DNA of 64,000 nucleotides from Daldinia sp. FL1419 (lineage: Eukaryota; Ascomycota; Sordariomycetes; Xylariales; Hypoxylaceae), in assembly GCA_025201765.1 (NCBI GenBank), contig MU623344.1, positions 62,001-126,000 on the forward strand, given 5' to 3'. The notes beneath the pieces are model-generated. The model did not search any database and was not told the DNA's origin. It worked only from the letters and a program-made list of their open reading frames with translations. The position numbers and the translations under genes are program-made. The first letter of the stretch is position 1. Each line of letters starts with the position of its first letter. Below, piece by piece: positions 38,208 through 50,480 of this stretch.

Positions 38208-39380
38208 ACGGAAAAGAAAAGAGTCACGGGTAATGAAATATCTTACAACTACTAGTATCTAGACGAGGGTATTACGAAAGGTAAGGCGTAATTTATGGGG
38301 GTTATTTTGGCTACTACAGCGCCGGAAATTTCCCTGCGAATCTGGCTATGATGTATTTACGGGGCCTACGTTTCGCACGAAATTTTTTATTTTTTCTTCC
38401 CACAGGAGTCTCGGTAGCGTTTTTTTGCTATAACTACCTTATACACTATACTATATAAGATGGTATTATGAGGGGTAGTTGGAAGGCGATGATGGCCCGG
38501 CTACCTGTATATCATGACATCTAGGACAAACTCGGCATATCGCAGGGATTGAAGTAGGGTCTCTGGCGAATTACATTGTACTTATATATAACTGCTACTA
38601 CTACTATAACTATGACTACTACTGAACCGTGGATCTAATTCTTATTATTCGTTCGCGTGAGTTCAATCGATCGGCCTGTGAAGAAGAGAGGATACACCAT
38701 TTGATATGGTAAATACAGGTGATTGGTGTATGCCAAGGATCCCGATCTATGGGATGAACACCCAAGCTTTATTAATGTGATGCATGATACAATCTTAACT
38801 ATGTGAATGTCGCAATTGTGTCGCCGTTGCATAGTACGTGCCAGCCACATTCCCCTCTTCGATAGGTAGGTAGGACCCAAAGCAATGGAATGAGATGAGT
38901 GTATAAGCTGGATTTTTGGAGGAAGGTAGTTCTTAAAATCATTTCCCTTTAATCCTAATCCTAAACCTCCTTGGGATTATATATAAGTTGCTTCTCATTC
39001 ATAAGATACGACTTGGAAACGTTTCGTTGATTCTATAACTTGTCAAAGTAAATTACACGCCCTAGTGTAATACCGCAATATCTCTCATCTCTGCACCACC
39101 CTTCCCTCCTTACCAAGAACTCGTCTTTATTCTTCTTTTGAAATAGATGGACTCACCCTGATGCTGTCACCACTACCAGATATCCATTACTCTATCCTAT
39201 CCTCCGTCTTCTCGCCAAAAATTAACGCGTACCCCGGTGTATACAGATCACAGGGTATGTCTTTTGATAATTCGCTCCAAGGCATCTTTCGCTCCCCAAT
39301 GATCAGGAACAACCAACCTAGTTGGGGTTAGGATCGTTGTTACGCTCTTACGTATGCGTTCACAACCCCTTCCCCAACTA
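38208..39380. other. Intergenic region
   Basis: 3' flank of the PKA gene up to the ankyrin pseudogene. AT-leaning, with a CTACTACTACTA-type stretch near 38593. No gene supported. Confidence 0.6.
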
Positions 39381-40311
39381 TCACCGTGGAAAGCTCGTGT
39401 GGTCTATCCGTCCTGATCGATACCTAGGGGCAATGTCGTCCATGGTTATGTCGTGTCTACTACTTTCAAGCTCGACTTTATTATTAAAAGTCCACGGTGG
39501 TGGCTTTTCTCGGTTACTACCTATGTTAAGGAGGAGTTCAATCGTTTGTGTATCGTCCAAAGCCATCTGCAGGCAACTATTTCCAAGGCAATCTTTTTCA
39601 TCGATTGCTTGCCCCCTTGCTAAGAAGATATTCAGATGTGTCATGGTTCCCCGAGAGAGCCAAATGCAACGGTGTACTCCCAAAATGGTCTACTGCATCG
39701 ACATCGGCTGAGGCTTCGAGCAACATCTCGCTAAAATAGGATTAATCGTGAGCTGGGCATAGTGCAATGCTGTTACACCCTCAAGGTGGGTTGGTTTGGG
39801 GTTCTGATCATCCTCATTCAACCTACTTACGACCTCATTCAGGAGGGATCCAATGATGGCTGAATTCACACCCGTTGATGCAATATGGAGGGAAATATTA
39901 TCTCCATGCATAGCATTATCCAATTCTTCATCCTTTAATACTCCAGCCAGGCTCTTGAGAACTCTGTAATCCCTAAGTTGGCAGGAATAGTGTAGCGGGG
40001 TCTTCCTTGCCTTTCTTATCGAAGTCAAGTACCCCCTGATCAATAATGTGCCCCAATAACTCTTTCTTTCTGCCAATGGCGACGGAATGCAGCAGATTCC
40101 TTTCTTCAGAGTCCAACCAGTTCCGGTTTATATTGAAATTGTTGAAGAACTCAACAGCAGGAAGGCTTCCCATCTGTGCTACTCTATGAAGAGCACGTTC
40201 TATTAGTCGTGTATTTCCAGTGTGAAACGTGTTGGCAGACAGAAGTTTCTCCAAATAGTCAATTCGACCAAGGCTAGCTCTTTGACCATCTATCCTCCAT
40301 CCTTTTGGTTC
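39381..40311 (-). pseudogene. Ankyrin-repeat gene remnant with at least three frameshifts
   Basis: Three minus-strand frames must be joined to read one protein. Frame 1 (about 40311-40010) contains RLIERALHRVAQMGSLPAVE and RNLLHSVAIGRKKELLGHII. Near 39999-40012 the frame shifts into KTPLHYSCQLRDYRVLKSLA and on to GVTALHYAQL. Near 39722-39750 it shifts to LLEASADVDAVDHFGSTPL followed by HLALSG. Near 39605-39625 it shifts again to AIDEKDCLGNSCLQMALDDT and QTIELLLNIGSNRE. The TPLHxA and LL-x-GA signatures identify ankyrin repeats. No ATG precedes the first frame before an in-frame TAA at 40312-40314, so the start is also lost. Splice sites do not explain the shifts because no coding sequence is skipped. 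Ankyrin proteins are numerous and rapidly lost in fungi; original function unknown. Confidence 0.8.
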
Positions 40312-42041
40312 TTATTCCTAGTCCGCGAGTTGCTGCCTGGATATTATCACAACGCATACCTGTTTAGGCCGCGGTGCCGATGTAAGTTTTTTACCGGTCT
40401 ACCAGATTGAATAGTGTATGGTATAGGGCAGTAGCGTGTAGCGTGTAGCTCGTGTGCGCGTTTGATTCCGCCTGTATATTTTATCTAGTATAAATACCTA
40501 CTCGTGGCGTCCTTGCATGGACCAGCCCATCGCTCAGGAATCTTGATATGGCTGTCCTCCCCCATGTGTACGTACATCGTATAATAGGCATAACACTATT
40601 GCGCATCGTGTTTTTTGTCCGCTGTGACGCTTGAATGGGTGTCCTAGGTGCTTTGATTCCGAATTTACCACACAGGATAATAGGAAAAATGCTAACAGTC
40701 TTATTAGTATTTATTATCTTTAAGAGATGTTTTGGTCTTTGGAGTGGAAGGTACCTATAATTACTATATAGAAGAAATCTAAGTCGTAACCTTACCTATG
40801 TTTATAACCTTATATTTACTAAATATTCTTAACATCCATACTCTACCTTATGTACATGTACCTCTCCTAGGCAGTGTAATTAGGTAGGTACTGACGTACA
40901 TCGTATATCTAAGTACCTAAGGATTATAGGGGTTCTCCAAAGCTTTAAGCCTTATATTTGAAAGTAAAAAAAGTCAGCTTCATTTTACCACCAACAACCA
41001 ATAAGATGTACTATGTAATACAAACAACTTAATCTCTACAGACAATCTTACTAAATATTATTCAGAAATATTACATACCAACCCAACATAAGCAAGATAT
41101 ACCTCATAATCCACGTGCATAAAACACGGGGTCACCTAAACAAGGGGTTCAGACAAGATGAGCCGCAAGACGAGATGGGATTAGCGGCAACCCCCTTATT
41201 GCTACAGAACCGCAACTCACTTACACGGCATTTACCTAGCCCTCCATATAGGCACCATATACGAAAGAGGTATTCTCTTCATCCGCCCGCAGGTGCCCAG
41301 TCACAACGAAAAGAAAAGTTTCTCAAAAATAAATCAAGGCTTGATCCCACGTAGACACACAACAGCTTCCGTTTGAAAAGCAACAGCTGGGCTTGATTTA
41401 TCCTGAGACAGTGCGCTTAATGCAAACGGCATGTCGTTGGCCCATACGACTGGCCCGTCCGTTGTAGATTACTTGCATCCGCGCCGAGATCAGATTGTCT
41501 TCCCCTCCATTTCGGTTGGGTTGTGCGACCCAAGATTTGCCCGCGCTTGGATCCCCCCAGCTTCGTAGGTCTTGAAGAATTCAGAATAGAGATCTCAGAA
41601 GCTGAAGAGGCTTCGAGATCAAACCAGCTTACACCAATCACAATCCGCTAGACATTCTACTTACGATCGTCGAGGTAAAGTAAATAATTAGTTTTCTGAT
41701 AGATGCTTCCATTCCCTTCTAAGCTATATTGACCTCCCACTCCAGTTCACTTCGTATAAATAAAAGAAAAATAAGATATCGGGGAAATAAACCAAGCCTC
41801 ATGATAATAAAATGTACACAGTCGGAGCTTTGGTGTTGATCATTAAAAAGTAATTTGTCATGCGCCCGACCGCCCGGACTCTCTATCCTGCCACACACAG
41901 CGTGACATTTATACATAGCAACGTCGGATCTGCCGCGGCAAAGAACAGAGAGCCTACGAATCAAAAACTCTAGTACACGCCGCTTCGCAATGAACTCTAA
42001 AAATGCTGTTTCAAACGCCACCCCTCATCCCCAGATTCAGA
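40312..42041. other. Intergenic, AT-rich
   Basis: Markedly AT-rich from about 40690 to 41110, with TAGGTAGGTA and GTACCT words near 40880-40920. No gene supported. Short ORFs at 41115-41354 and 41719-42021 have no recognisable features. Confidence 0.55.
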
Positions 42042-43748
42042 CTATGCCGCAAGACAAGTCTGGAGCTGCGCTTGGCAGTCCGAAAGTTTGAAACCAGCAC
42101 CAGCGTTCGCCGCGTCGCTGCACTTGTTGTTTTGTATCTACGTGATGATTAGCAACGCACATGAAAGAGCGAAAAGGGAATACTCACATCGCAGGCTCTC
42201 TGCTTAGCGGCAGCCTGGTCCACGAACGTGTTTCTAATGAAGAAATAAGTCAGCAACGGTTACGTAGAATTCGTGCTCGTTGAACTCACCCGTTGACAGC
42301 AAACGGTCTCTTAGCATCCCCAGAGTTTGTTACGCTCGGAGGTGCGCCGCCAAGGTTCTTAGTCTGTTTGGTTTGGCCGTTAGCATTACCGCCAGCACCA
42401 TTCTTTGTGTTCGAATTACTTGAGCCTTGGCCTTTGCCACCACCGAATCCTCCGAATCCACCTCCAAATCCGTTCTGTCCATTGTTGCCGCCGTTCTGAC
42501 CGTTCTGACCGTTTTGGCCGTTGTTGCCGCCATTGTTGTTGTTCTGGTTTCCGTTATTGTTACCGCCGTTTTGGCCGTTGTTACCATTGTTGTTACCACC
42601 ATTGTTGTTGTTATTGTTGTTGCCGTTACCGCCACCGACTGAAGTACATAATTAGCGGATTGCTATACATATCAATACATTAAGTTGAATCTTACCGGTG
42701 AACTTGGTGCAGTCATCCTGAGCACCACGTTGGGCAACAGGCATAATAACGGGCTGATGGTTGGCAGCAGCGAACATGGTGCACACACGGTAGTTACCAG
42801 CAGGTAGACCACCATCAACAGTGGCAGAGAGAAGTCCGTTACCATTGCCGTCGTCATTGATACCCTTGAAGAAAACGAACTTGGTAGCATCAAGAGGCTG
42901 AGTAGGGTTCAAAGAGTTACCCATATCTTGAACTGTAACGTGAGTGTGACCAATAATTTGTCCTTGGCCATCCAAGTCCTGAGGCGCCGAGTAGTATGTG
43001 TTGTCGGCATTTGTGAAAGTACCAGGTGCGAAATTCTGCACTTGGACTTGGATGTCAAAGTCCTGGTTGGCCTCGATGTTGTCGTTGTGTTGAGGGTTAA
43101 TCAAAACACTCGAAACCATCTTGTTGGTCGCAGGGATTTTACCCATAGCTAGCTACTATCAACAACTGTTCCGAGAGCTGAACAATTATGAAATTTCTAC
43201 TTACGGATACCGTTACATGAACCCTGCTTTTGCTGGAGACCGTTTGTCAACTCCTGGCCGCTACAGAAGTTGATGAAGTTGGCGTTGTCGCTTAATAAGT
43301 ATTAGTGATTAGATCCAGTTTTAGATTTGGATTACACTCACGTCTTGGACGCAGCCTCTCCAGCGGCCTGGTCTGGGTTACCGTCGGACTGCGAACCGGT
43401 CTGGACAGCATTTTGGTTCAACGTCAACGAGCCTTGGTTGTTGTTTCCACCATTGTTGTTATTGTTGTTGCCATTGTTGCCGCCATTGTTGTTGTTGTTC
43501 TGGTTGCCGTTGTTACCACCGTTTTGGCCGTTGTTGTTGCCGCCTTGGTTTTGACCCTTGTTACCGCCCTGACCAAAGTTGCCGCCACCGAACTGGCCCC
43601 CGCCAAACTGACCACCACCGAATTGCCTGGTGTTGAGGGCCCGGGCCGTTCGTCGGTTCATTATTTGATCGAATGGACGGTGAATAGCTGAGGCTTCGGC
43701 GAGAGCCGTGACGCCTAGCAGGCCGATAAGAACACTCTTGGTATGCAT
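42042..43748 (-). CDS. Secreted Asn/Gly-rich protein with conserved core and Cys tail (478 aa, six exons)
   Basis: Exons 43342-43748, 43205-43290, 42696-43148, 42290-42638, 42188-42233 and 42042-42137; the five introns are 50-57 bp and all phases close. Signal peptide 1-21 (MHTKSVLIGLLGVTALAEAS-A). Residues about 42-115 are Gly/Gln/Asn-rich. A conserved core of about 180 residues follows (NFINFCSGQELTNGLQQKQG, then GHTHVTVQDMG, AGNYRVCTMFAAANHQPVIM and CTKFTG), a second Asn/Gly-rich block spans about 316-400, and the C-terminus NTFVDQAAAKQRACDIQNNK has four cysteines up to QTCLAA. The core and the Cys tail both recur in fungal secreted proteins as I recall them, some misnamed ribosomal protein S17. 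Extracellular or cell-wall location is likely. Function unknown. No GPI signal is seen. Confidence 0.9.
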
Positions 43749-46700
43749 CTTGATAAAATTACCCTAAATATATCGAGCGAGGGGAGGACAAGTTCTTTTC
43801 ACTTCGTCTTTCGAGTCGTGAGAATGGAAATGGTAAGATCCAAAAATGGTTCCAGACCGTTTTCGAATTAGCTGTAAGGAGTGGTCACAGACAACACTGA
43901 AGTGAATTGGAATGGGAAATGTCAAATGCTGTCAAGAAGAGAACGAATGTATAAGACACACTACCAGCGCATTCTAAGGGAAAGAAAAGGAATGATAAGA
44001 AACTCGACAGAGAATCGGAAATAAAGAATTAAAAGCTGATGATGGGGAATAAGAAGGCATAAAAAAGACGAGGCCAAGACATTTCCTTATTATTATATAC
44101 TCCACAAGCAGGGTGGCAGGCCCCTCGGACTGAGTGTGCCTGGGTATAATGGAATCAAAGGCATCCGCAACAAACACTACATCATGTTCCCATGTAGAGG
44201 TTCCATCCCCAGGAGATGTATCCACAGTCTCAAAACGCGAACGGGGATGGCAGGGCAGAGACGATGTCGAGGATAATGACAGGACCTTGCAAGGTGCGGA
44301 GGCAGGGGTATGAGATGGTCCAGTCTCTGGCCTCGCCTTGGCAAGGATCCACCTCCGCCGAAGCAGTATAATATGTAATAGTATATGCTATAATACTATC
44401 TACCAGGTAGGTATGCATGGGGGAGGTGAAGCTTAAACGATCCTAGTCGAGCAGAGAAATTATACGCCATAGTCCCTTAAATTCCTTTGATTTCCTCTCC
44501 TTTGCGAAGCCACTTGTACGGCAGCTCGGAATAAGGCTGGGCGGATCGAAGGATGTATTACTGATACATCTACCATCTCAGCAACTTTAGCGACCTTCAA
44601 TTAACGCCGAACTCTAGAGTGGCTTATAGCTTGTGTAAGTAGGTAGCGTTATCTCGCAGCTACTAAGAATATGATATGCGTAGCACGTTGGGTAGCCAGC
44701 AAAAGCTATAGCCGTCATCCGAAAGTCTACTACGGGATGATATGTCCGAGTCGCTCGACTTGAGATGACACGAGGAGAGTTTAGCGAAGGCGATTGTGCC
44801 TGTTCAAGCCATTGATCTACCTTTTTTTGAGCGTCGTCGACGACACGATACAATGAACAAAACCGCTTGGACAGTATTGTAAGGTTAAATTATACGTAGC
44901 GTATGCGAGTGCTGAGCCGAAATCTTGCTCGCCTTGTCCCGTAGCCCGTGAACTACATACTATGTACATGCATAGTATGGACCGTAGTGGGACTAAGGTA
45001 GGGTATAGGAGATGGAGATCTGGGCTTAATCCATGGGAATTAGGAATTCTCGTAAAGTTCCATTAAAGATTTGAAGTTGAAGAAGGGGGGCGCTAAGTCT
45101 TCGGGGTTCAAGTTGACCGAATAGTTGAAGTGGGCAGAGTGGTCCGGGCCAAGCGGTGCATCTTTCTTTGCGGCTCGATACGTCGCAAGTCCCACAATAT
45201 TTAGTTAGCTTAGCCAATTAGCGTCAATTTAGCTGCAGTAGATCAGGCACCTCACGTTTCGACCCCTGGCCGTTATTCTGAAGCAAAACATACCGACAAA
45301 GAAGAAGAAAAATTTAAAAATTTAAGCGCGGATCTGAGCGATCCATTCAATGTCCAGCTAGCGCTACGACGGTACAATACTAAATTGTACAGAGTTAATT
45401 ACCCTCCTAAGTACCTAAATACGCTAATACAAGCCTACCTCGGGCCACTATGTGCGCTGGGTTAATACCTAACCTCCTTTTACGACCAATCATGAATTTT
45501 ATATTCTCTTTAATGTTCTACTATGGTAGTTACACATAACAACTTCAAAATACGTAGGTACCTTCATCCACGCATGTAAAACGATCCACGACTTTGGATG
45601 ACGGATAATCTCTTAAGCAAAACGATCATTTATCATTGAGGTGCCAGATTGCCGATCCCTTGGCATTTTATAACCGGAAAAACATCTTTACTGTTTTAAC
45701 GTAGAACACGAAACGAGTCCCGTTGCTGGGTTGTTAAGCTTAGCCCGTCATCTTAGTTGATAGGATTCGCGATCTTGGCTGAGCACGAATAAGACTTAGA
45801 TAGACGATAGCAGTGGTAATTATCGTTATGTCGAATCTTCATTCTTGTCGGGTATTACCGCGAAGTCGAAGTGGTTTAGGTGTCTAAGTAGAGAGTTATC
45901 GTGTGTTGATATCCCGTATAAGGCAGTTATGTAGGTACCTAGTTAGTTAGATATCAACCCTACTTTGACTATATTTAAACTCGAAATGCTTGGGTTAGGT
46001 ATATGCAACCGTATTGATTTATTAAAGAATTAGCAGTGTTCGTCTTCGCCGTCCAATGATGGAATCTATTCCTTCTGATCTATCCAGACCCACCACGAGA
46101 GGCGTGAAAACAAGCTTAAAAGAATGAAACCGAGCATCAAATGCAGGTACCCAAGTCGTCTAGATGAGCGGGAAGAAGAGGGCTGAAGACGTGTTACCGT
46201 AGAGCTGGGGTTATCCCCCCCAAATTCAAATTGCTGTCTGGTAACAAGCCCTGTCAACTACCTACCAAGTGAACCAGCCACCCCAGAGTTAAAAAGTTGA
46301 GACATTGTCGAGTCGCAAAGCAGCATCAACGAGAAGGAATCCGATCTGGAAAGTAGATCTTCCTGGGGTCGGATGGTAACTATGACAGACTGGACATTAC
46401 TTGCTCAATCCTTTAAGTCTCGCTAGTTACCACATCTAGTATCAGTTACTTAGTTGAATCCATTCGTCAAGTTGGCCGAAAAAGTGTTCCGCTCATTTTG
46501 GTTCTCGAGTTTATTTCCGGCATCAATCCCGGGTCGGTCTATACATAGGCCGTACGAACCTAGGTATTGAATATCTTGGTACCCTGGATCAGATAGTTAG
46601 GGGTCTTCTTTCAAGCCTTCTCCTTTTCACACAGCTGATTTGATCTAGTCTACGAAGAAGGATCAAGAACCTCCACGATACCTCCTGGTGTTGTATTCTG

Positions 46701-48301
46701 TCCTAATCCCAAGATTCTAGATGCGATAGAGCCCTGAAACAACTCAACGGTTTACCGCTTCCCCTAAAATGTGACGTTCTCGAAATCTAAGGGACGCCAG
46801 CTACACCTTGTCGGCAATCTCATCCGAGATCCCTTACGAAACCATGCCTTATTTAGCTTTAGTTTAGATGGGAAATTGGTCGCTTAGACGAAATAGCTGC
46901 ATACGGCTAAAGTCCACTGAAAAGCTAGAATCCTACCTGGGGGTCATGGCTTACGGGCTGGACTACCCTGGTCGTTTTCTCCCGGCTGTACTCAACCCCC
47001 TTGGCACTTCTAGAAGTCCCTTTAAGCTGCCTTATTGGACCTTCATCAGGAGCAAAAGAGTTACACATCTTATTTACTTACCCCGTCTTCACGGGGGCAC
47101 ATTTCATCTTGTTAATAAGGTTGAAGACGGGAGGATTAGAAACATTCGCAGGGGCAAGAGTTGGGATGAGAAATGACGTCTAGATATACCGGCCTCAGTT
47201 ACAATGAAACGACGATTTCAGCATCGTCGTGAAAATACACGTTCGCTTGGCGCATTAGCGGAAGATCTCTCCCTCTTGGTAATGGGGGATCTTTAATTGC
47301 GACGGAATGAAAAGCTTCAAAACTCTCTCAAAGCTATTCCGCCACCGTATTCATCCTGACGGGCGCAACATGGCGCCTAGATAGCAATGCGCATTGCTTC
47401 TGCTTACTCTGCACTTAATGGCAACAGCTTCCTCGGTTAGAAATCCAAACGGTGTTATGTATTGTTAATCGTCTACACCAGCAAGTATGTACGAATATGT
47501 TGAATACATCTTAATCGGTGCCAAATGTACCGCCGGCTCTGCGCGCTTCAGGCGCCGGTTTTCTCGTGTTTGACTAACCTAAGTGCCAATGAGGAAAAGG
47601 CTACCAGCCGGAGCTACAAAAGCCCTAAGCAATCCGAGTTTGAAGCACGTCCCATAATACCATGATGAAACTCGGCTGGCCCCTGATTCACGATCAGGGT
47701 TATCACGTGGGAACTATCTTTTTTTTCTTTTTTTCTTTCGCAAGGAACGTTCCCCTATTATCCCGTTACCAAGATGCTAAGAAACGCCAAGAACCGGCCA
47801 GTGCAAGCTGAAAGATCTTCCCACCCAGAAATCAAATAATCAGAGCTGCCTATTATGTGAGTGAGGTAGCCATCCTTGGACGAGCCAAGATATTCGGGAC
47901 CAGCTTCATAACTTTCAGGAGGCACATAGTAATAGATATAAGTTCTCAATATGTCCGCATGCGGCGAGTAATCGCGTAGCGACACTATCACATTCCCTAT
48001 CGGCGCTTTCGCCAAGAGGCTTCAAGTCTTGTGCATGCCGCAATAACCGGATAGGTCGGGTAGAAGAAGCTGGCTTTGAATTTAACTGGCACGCATTCTA
48101 GGGGAGTACGAAAGGATTTCTACAGGTTGCGCCTAAGCCTCGCTCGTATTCGCCTCCTATAAGAAAAACAACAGCAATTCTCAATATGGCAACAAATCGA
48201 GCTGCTAGATTTCATTCCTGTCCCTATCTAAGACAACTTTGGGACTGAACTACTAATTGAATATTCTAGTTTTGGAAGTTATTTTTGAAAAAATGCTTCC
48301 A
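43749..48301. other. 4.5-kb intergenic region, no gene supported
   Basis: Upstream region of the Asn/Gly-rich gene and downstream of the S1 nuclease. Only short ORFs. A minus-strand frame at 46066-46257 ends in a hydrophobic segment (LHLMLGFILLSLFSRLSWW) and one at 47758-48015 is protein-like, but neither has a recognisable family or neighbouring exons. An 8-bp hairpin (ACGACGAT/ATCGTCGT) lies at 47209-47230. Confidence 0.5.
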
Positions 48302-49353
48302 TTACAACTCGTCGACAGGTTGAGCCGTTCCAGATGCCTTACTAGCTATGAGGTCTAGCCAGGTCGCGAGGCGGTATCCCGCCTTGGCCACTTGAAGTTC
48401 GATCACGGGGGCTGCTTTCTCATAGTAGTCGCCAGCGAGCTCCTGGCCGACAATTGCTTCAGGTCCTTCTGGGAGCACTATACGAAATCGGTTAGATATT
48501 GCGTTTCTAAAAGAAGAATCAAAATGAGCATGGGATAGTTACCGTGAGAGCAAACGAAGGCATTAGACTCCTTTGCCCAGCTCATCGCGGTCTGGATAGG
48601 ATCATCGAGACTGATGCCGTCGTTCCAAAGCTTGCTGGCTTCCTCATACTTGCCCGACTTGATTTGATGAGTAAGATTAGCCGCCCACGCGAATCCGGCA
48701 TCGTACGGCTTCCTATGAATGCCTCCCAGCATCTTCTCTGCGATACTCGTGTCCCAGACGTGGTGTAGATTTAGTTCGGACGACTCCCATTTGACGTGGA
48801 TGCCGTTGCCGCCATAAGCGACATTTTCTACGTGTAAGGGTTGATGGATATCGCCGACAAAATGAACGACGAATTTAGCAGCTTGGGTTCTCCGCGACGG
48901 CCACAACTCAGTGTCGAGTAACTGAGACGTGTAGTTCTGAATTGAGCTCACGACGCAACCTTCTTCCTTACAATCTCTCTCGAAATCTACACCACAATAC
49001 GTCGGAGGCGTATCCTTGGCATCGATGAAATGGAAATTCTTAGAGAATCGACCCCATTTCGTATATCTGATGCTATCGGCCCAAGTAGCTACGCCGGCGA
49101 GATAATGCTCGGTATCATTCCGCAAGATATCCTGAAAGAATGCGGCCGTATCATCCTTGACCAAATTTGTCGCTACGTAAGCTACAGTAATGTGACCCAA
49201 GCCTAAAGATTAAGTGAAGATTATCTGTTAATAAATAAGCAGTCCTTATAAGTTGAAGAGTTAAAATGCAGGTATGTCTCTTAACTTACTTCCCCATGCC
49301 AAGGCGCCCGGGAATAAGGTGCTCAAGGCGATAGCTTTCTGGCCAAGCTTCAT
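48302..49353 (-). CDS. S1/P1 nuclease, secreted (299 aa)
   Basis: Exons 49290-49353, 48543-49202 and 48302-48477; introns of 87 bp (GTAAGT) and 65 bp (GTAACT). Signal peptide of 19 residues ending ALA, giving mature N-terminal Trp20 as required in this family, where the terminal amine binds zinc. The trinuclear zinc ligands are all visible: Trp20, His25 (WGSLGH), Asp64 (TWADSIR), His79 (NFHFID), His135 and Asp139 (VVHFVGD), His145 (QPLHVEN), His168 and Asp172 (NLHHVWD). Family enzymes cut single-stranded DNA and RNA and act as 3'-nucleotidases, usually extracellular at acidic pH for phosphate scavenging. The C-terminus is QPVDEL, which superficially resembles an ER-retrieval signal. Catalytic completeness makes this call secure. 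Confidence 0.95.
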
Positions 49354-50480
49354 GATGCTCGAGTCAATTTTGTAATTTACTTGGCTAAATTACCGAAACT
49401 GAAATAACGAATTCGAGAATGACTCTATTTAATGTCTCATCGAAATAATAATATCAAATAATATCAATAAAAGATATAGGGGGTATAAGGGGTATATAGG
49501 TACATACTAGTACGTCTTACATGCAGAGTCGGGTAGGTAAACACGTTAATTGCTAGTGTGCGCGTATCTATTTTCGCCCTTTAGGTTAGGAGGTACACAG
49601 CATGTTCTGGATTCGGTTGTCGAGGGAACTACATACGTTAAACAGTAACGCGTGACCATTGGGTCTCATCTGATTTGCTGCGGTCGCAGATGACCCGATT
49701 ACGGGCATCTAAGATAAGACATGGCTTTATAAGTTGGACGAAAGATTGCTGGATGTATCTAGTTATATATTATAAAGATGTGTACCTTCATTTCTCCTTC
49801 AAGTACTAACCTAGGATTAAATCTTCAGTTTTTATCTAAAGTTTGTTTATTTGACATACATACGTATGGTCTACGTCAGATAATTGCATGCTTCAAGCAG
49901 CTCAATCTTATGTATCGGGAACAGCCGAGATAGTTACTGTACAAGCTAATATGTAGCTACTAGCTGCAGGTGGCGTCACTAAGCCACTACTGCAAACCCG
50001 ACGCTGATTGATTGCGGAGGAAGACCCCCAAGACTCTGGGGCTGCAGCGAGCGCAGGCACGGCTGCACAACCCGCGCAGCTTTATCGTTGGCGCTAAACC
50101 CTATTCGCTGACGCTTTCCTTCCTATGCGACCCTTATCTTTGTGCGACGCTGCACAGTTACGCAGAAATGCAACTAGAGATCGGTGGTACATAACCTTTG
50201 TACATGCGATAAGGGAAAACTTGTTGAAGCCACTGGACCATCCCACTGACTATCATTGACTTATCCACTGATAAACCTCTTTCCAGCTGACTCTTACTAG
50301 GACAAGCCATCTGACTAACTTCCTGACTTCCTAGCTTAACTTCTCCTAAGTCGGGTGTCTCTCTTTTACCCTTAAACATATTTCCCAATTCCCAACCTCT
50401 TCAATCACCCGCCCGTCTTCTATCTTTATCATCTATTACTTCCTAGCCACCATACAATAGATACCATAGCAAATTCGAGA
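49354..50480. other. Divergent intergenic region
   Basis: Between the S1 nuclease (minus) and the PQ-loop gene (plus). AT-rich except for a GC-richer island at about 49990-50150, whose ORF has no recognisable features. CT-rich sequence at 50330-50450 fits a promoter. No gene supported. Confidence 0.55.

Noticed and set aside
42405..42683. Plus-strand Val/Cys-rich ORFs opposite the Asn/Gly-rich gene
   Set aside because: Antisense of AAC/GGC repeats; the minus-strand gene model closes across six exons.
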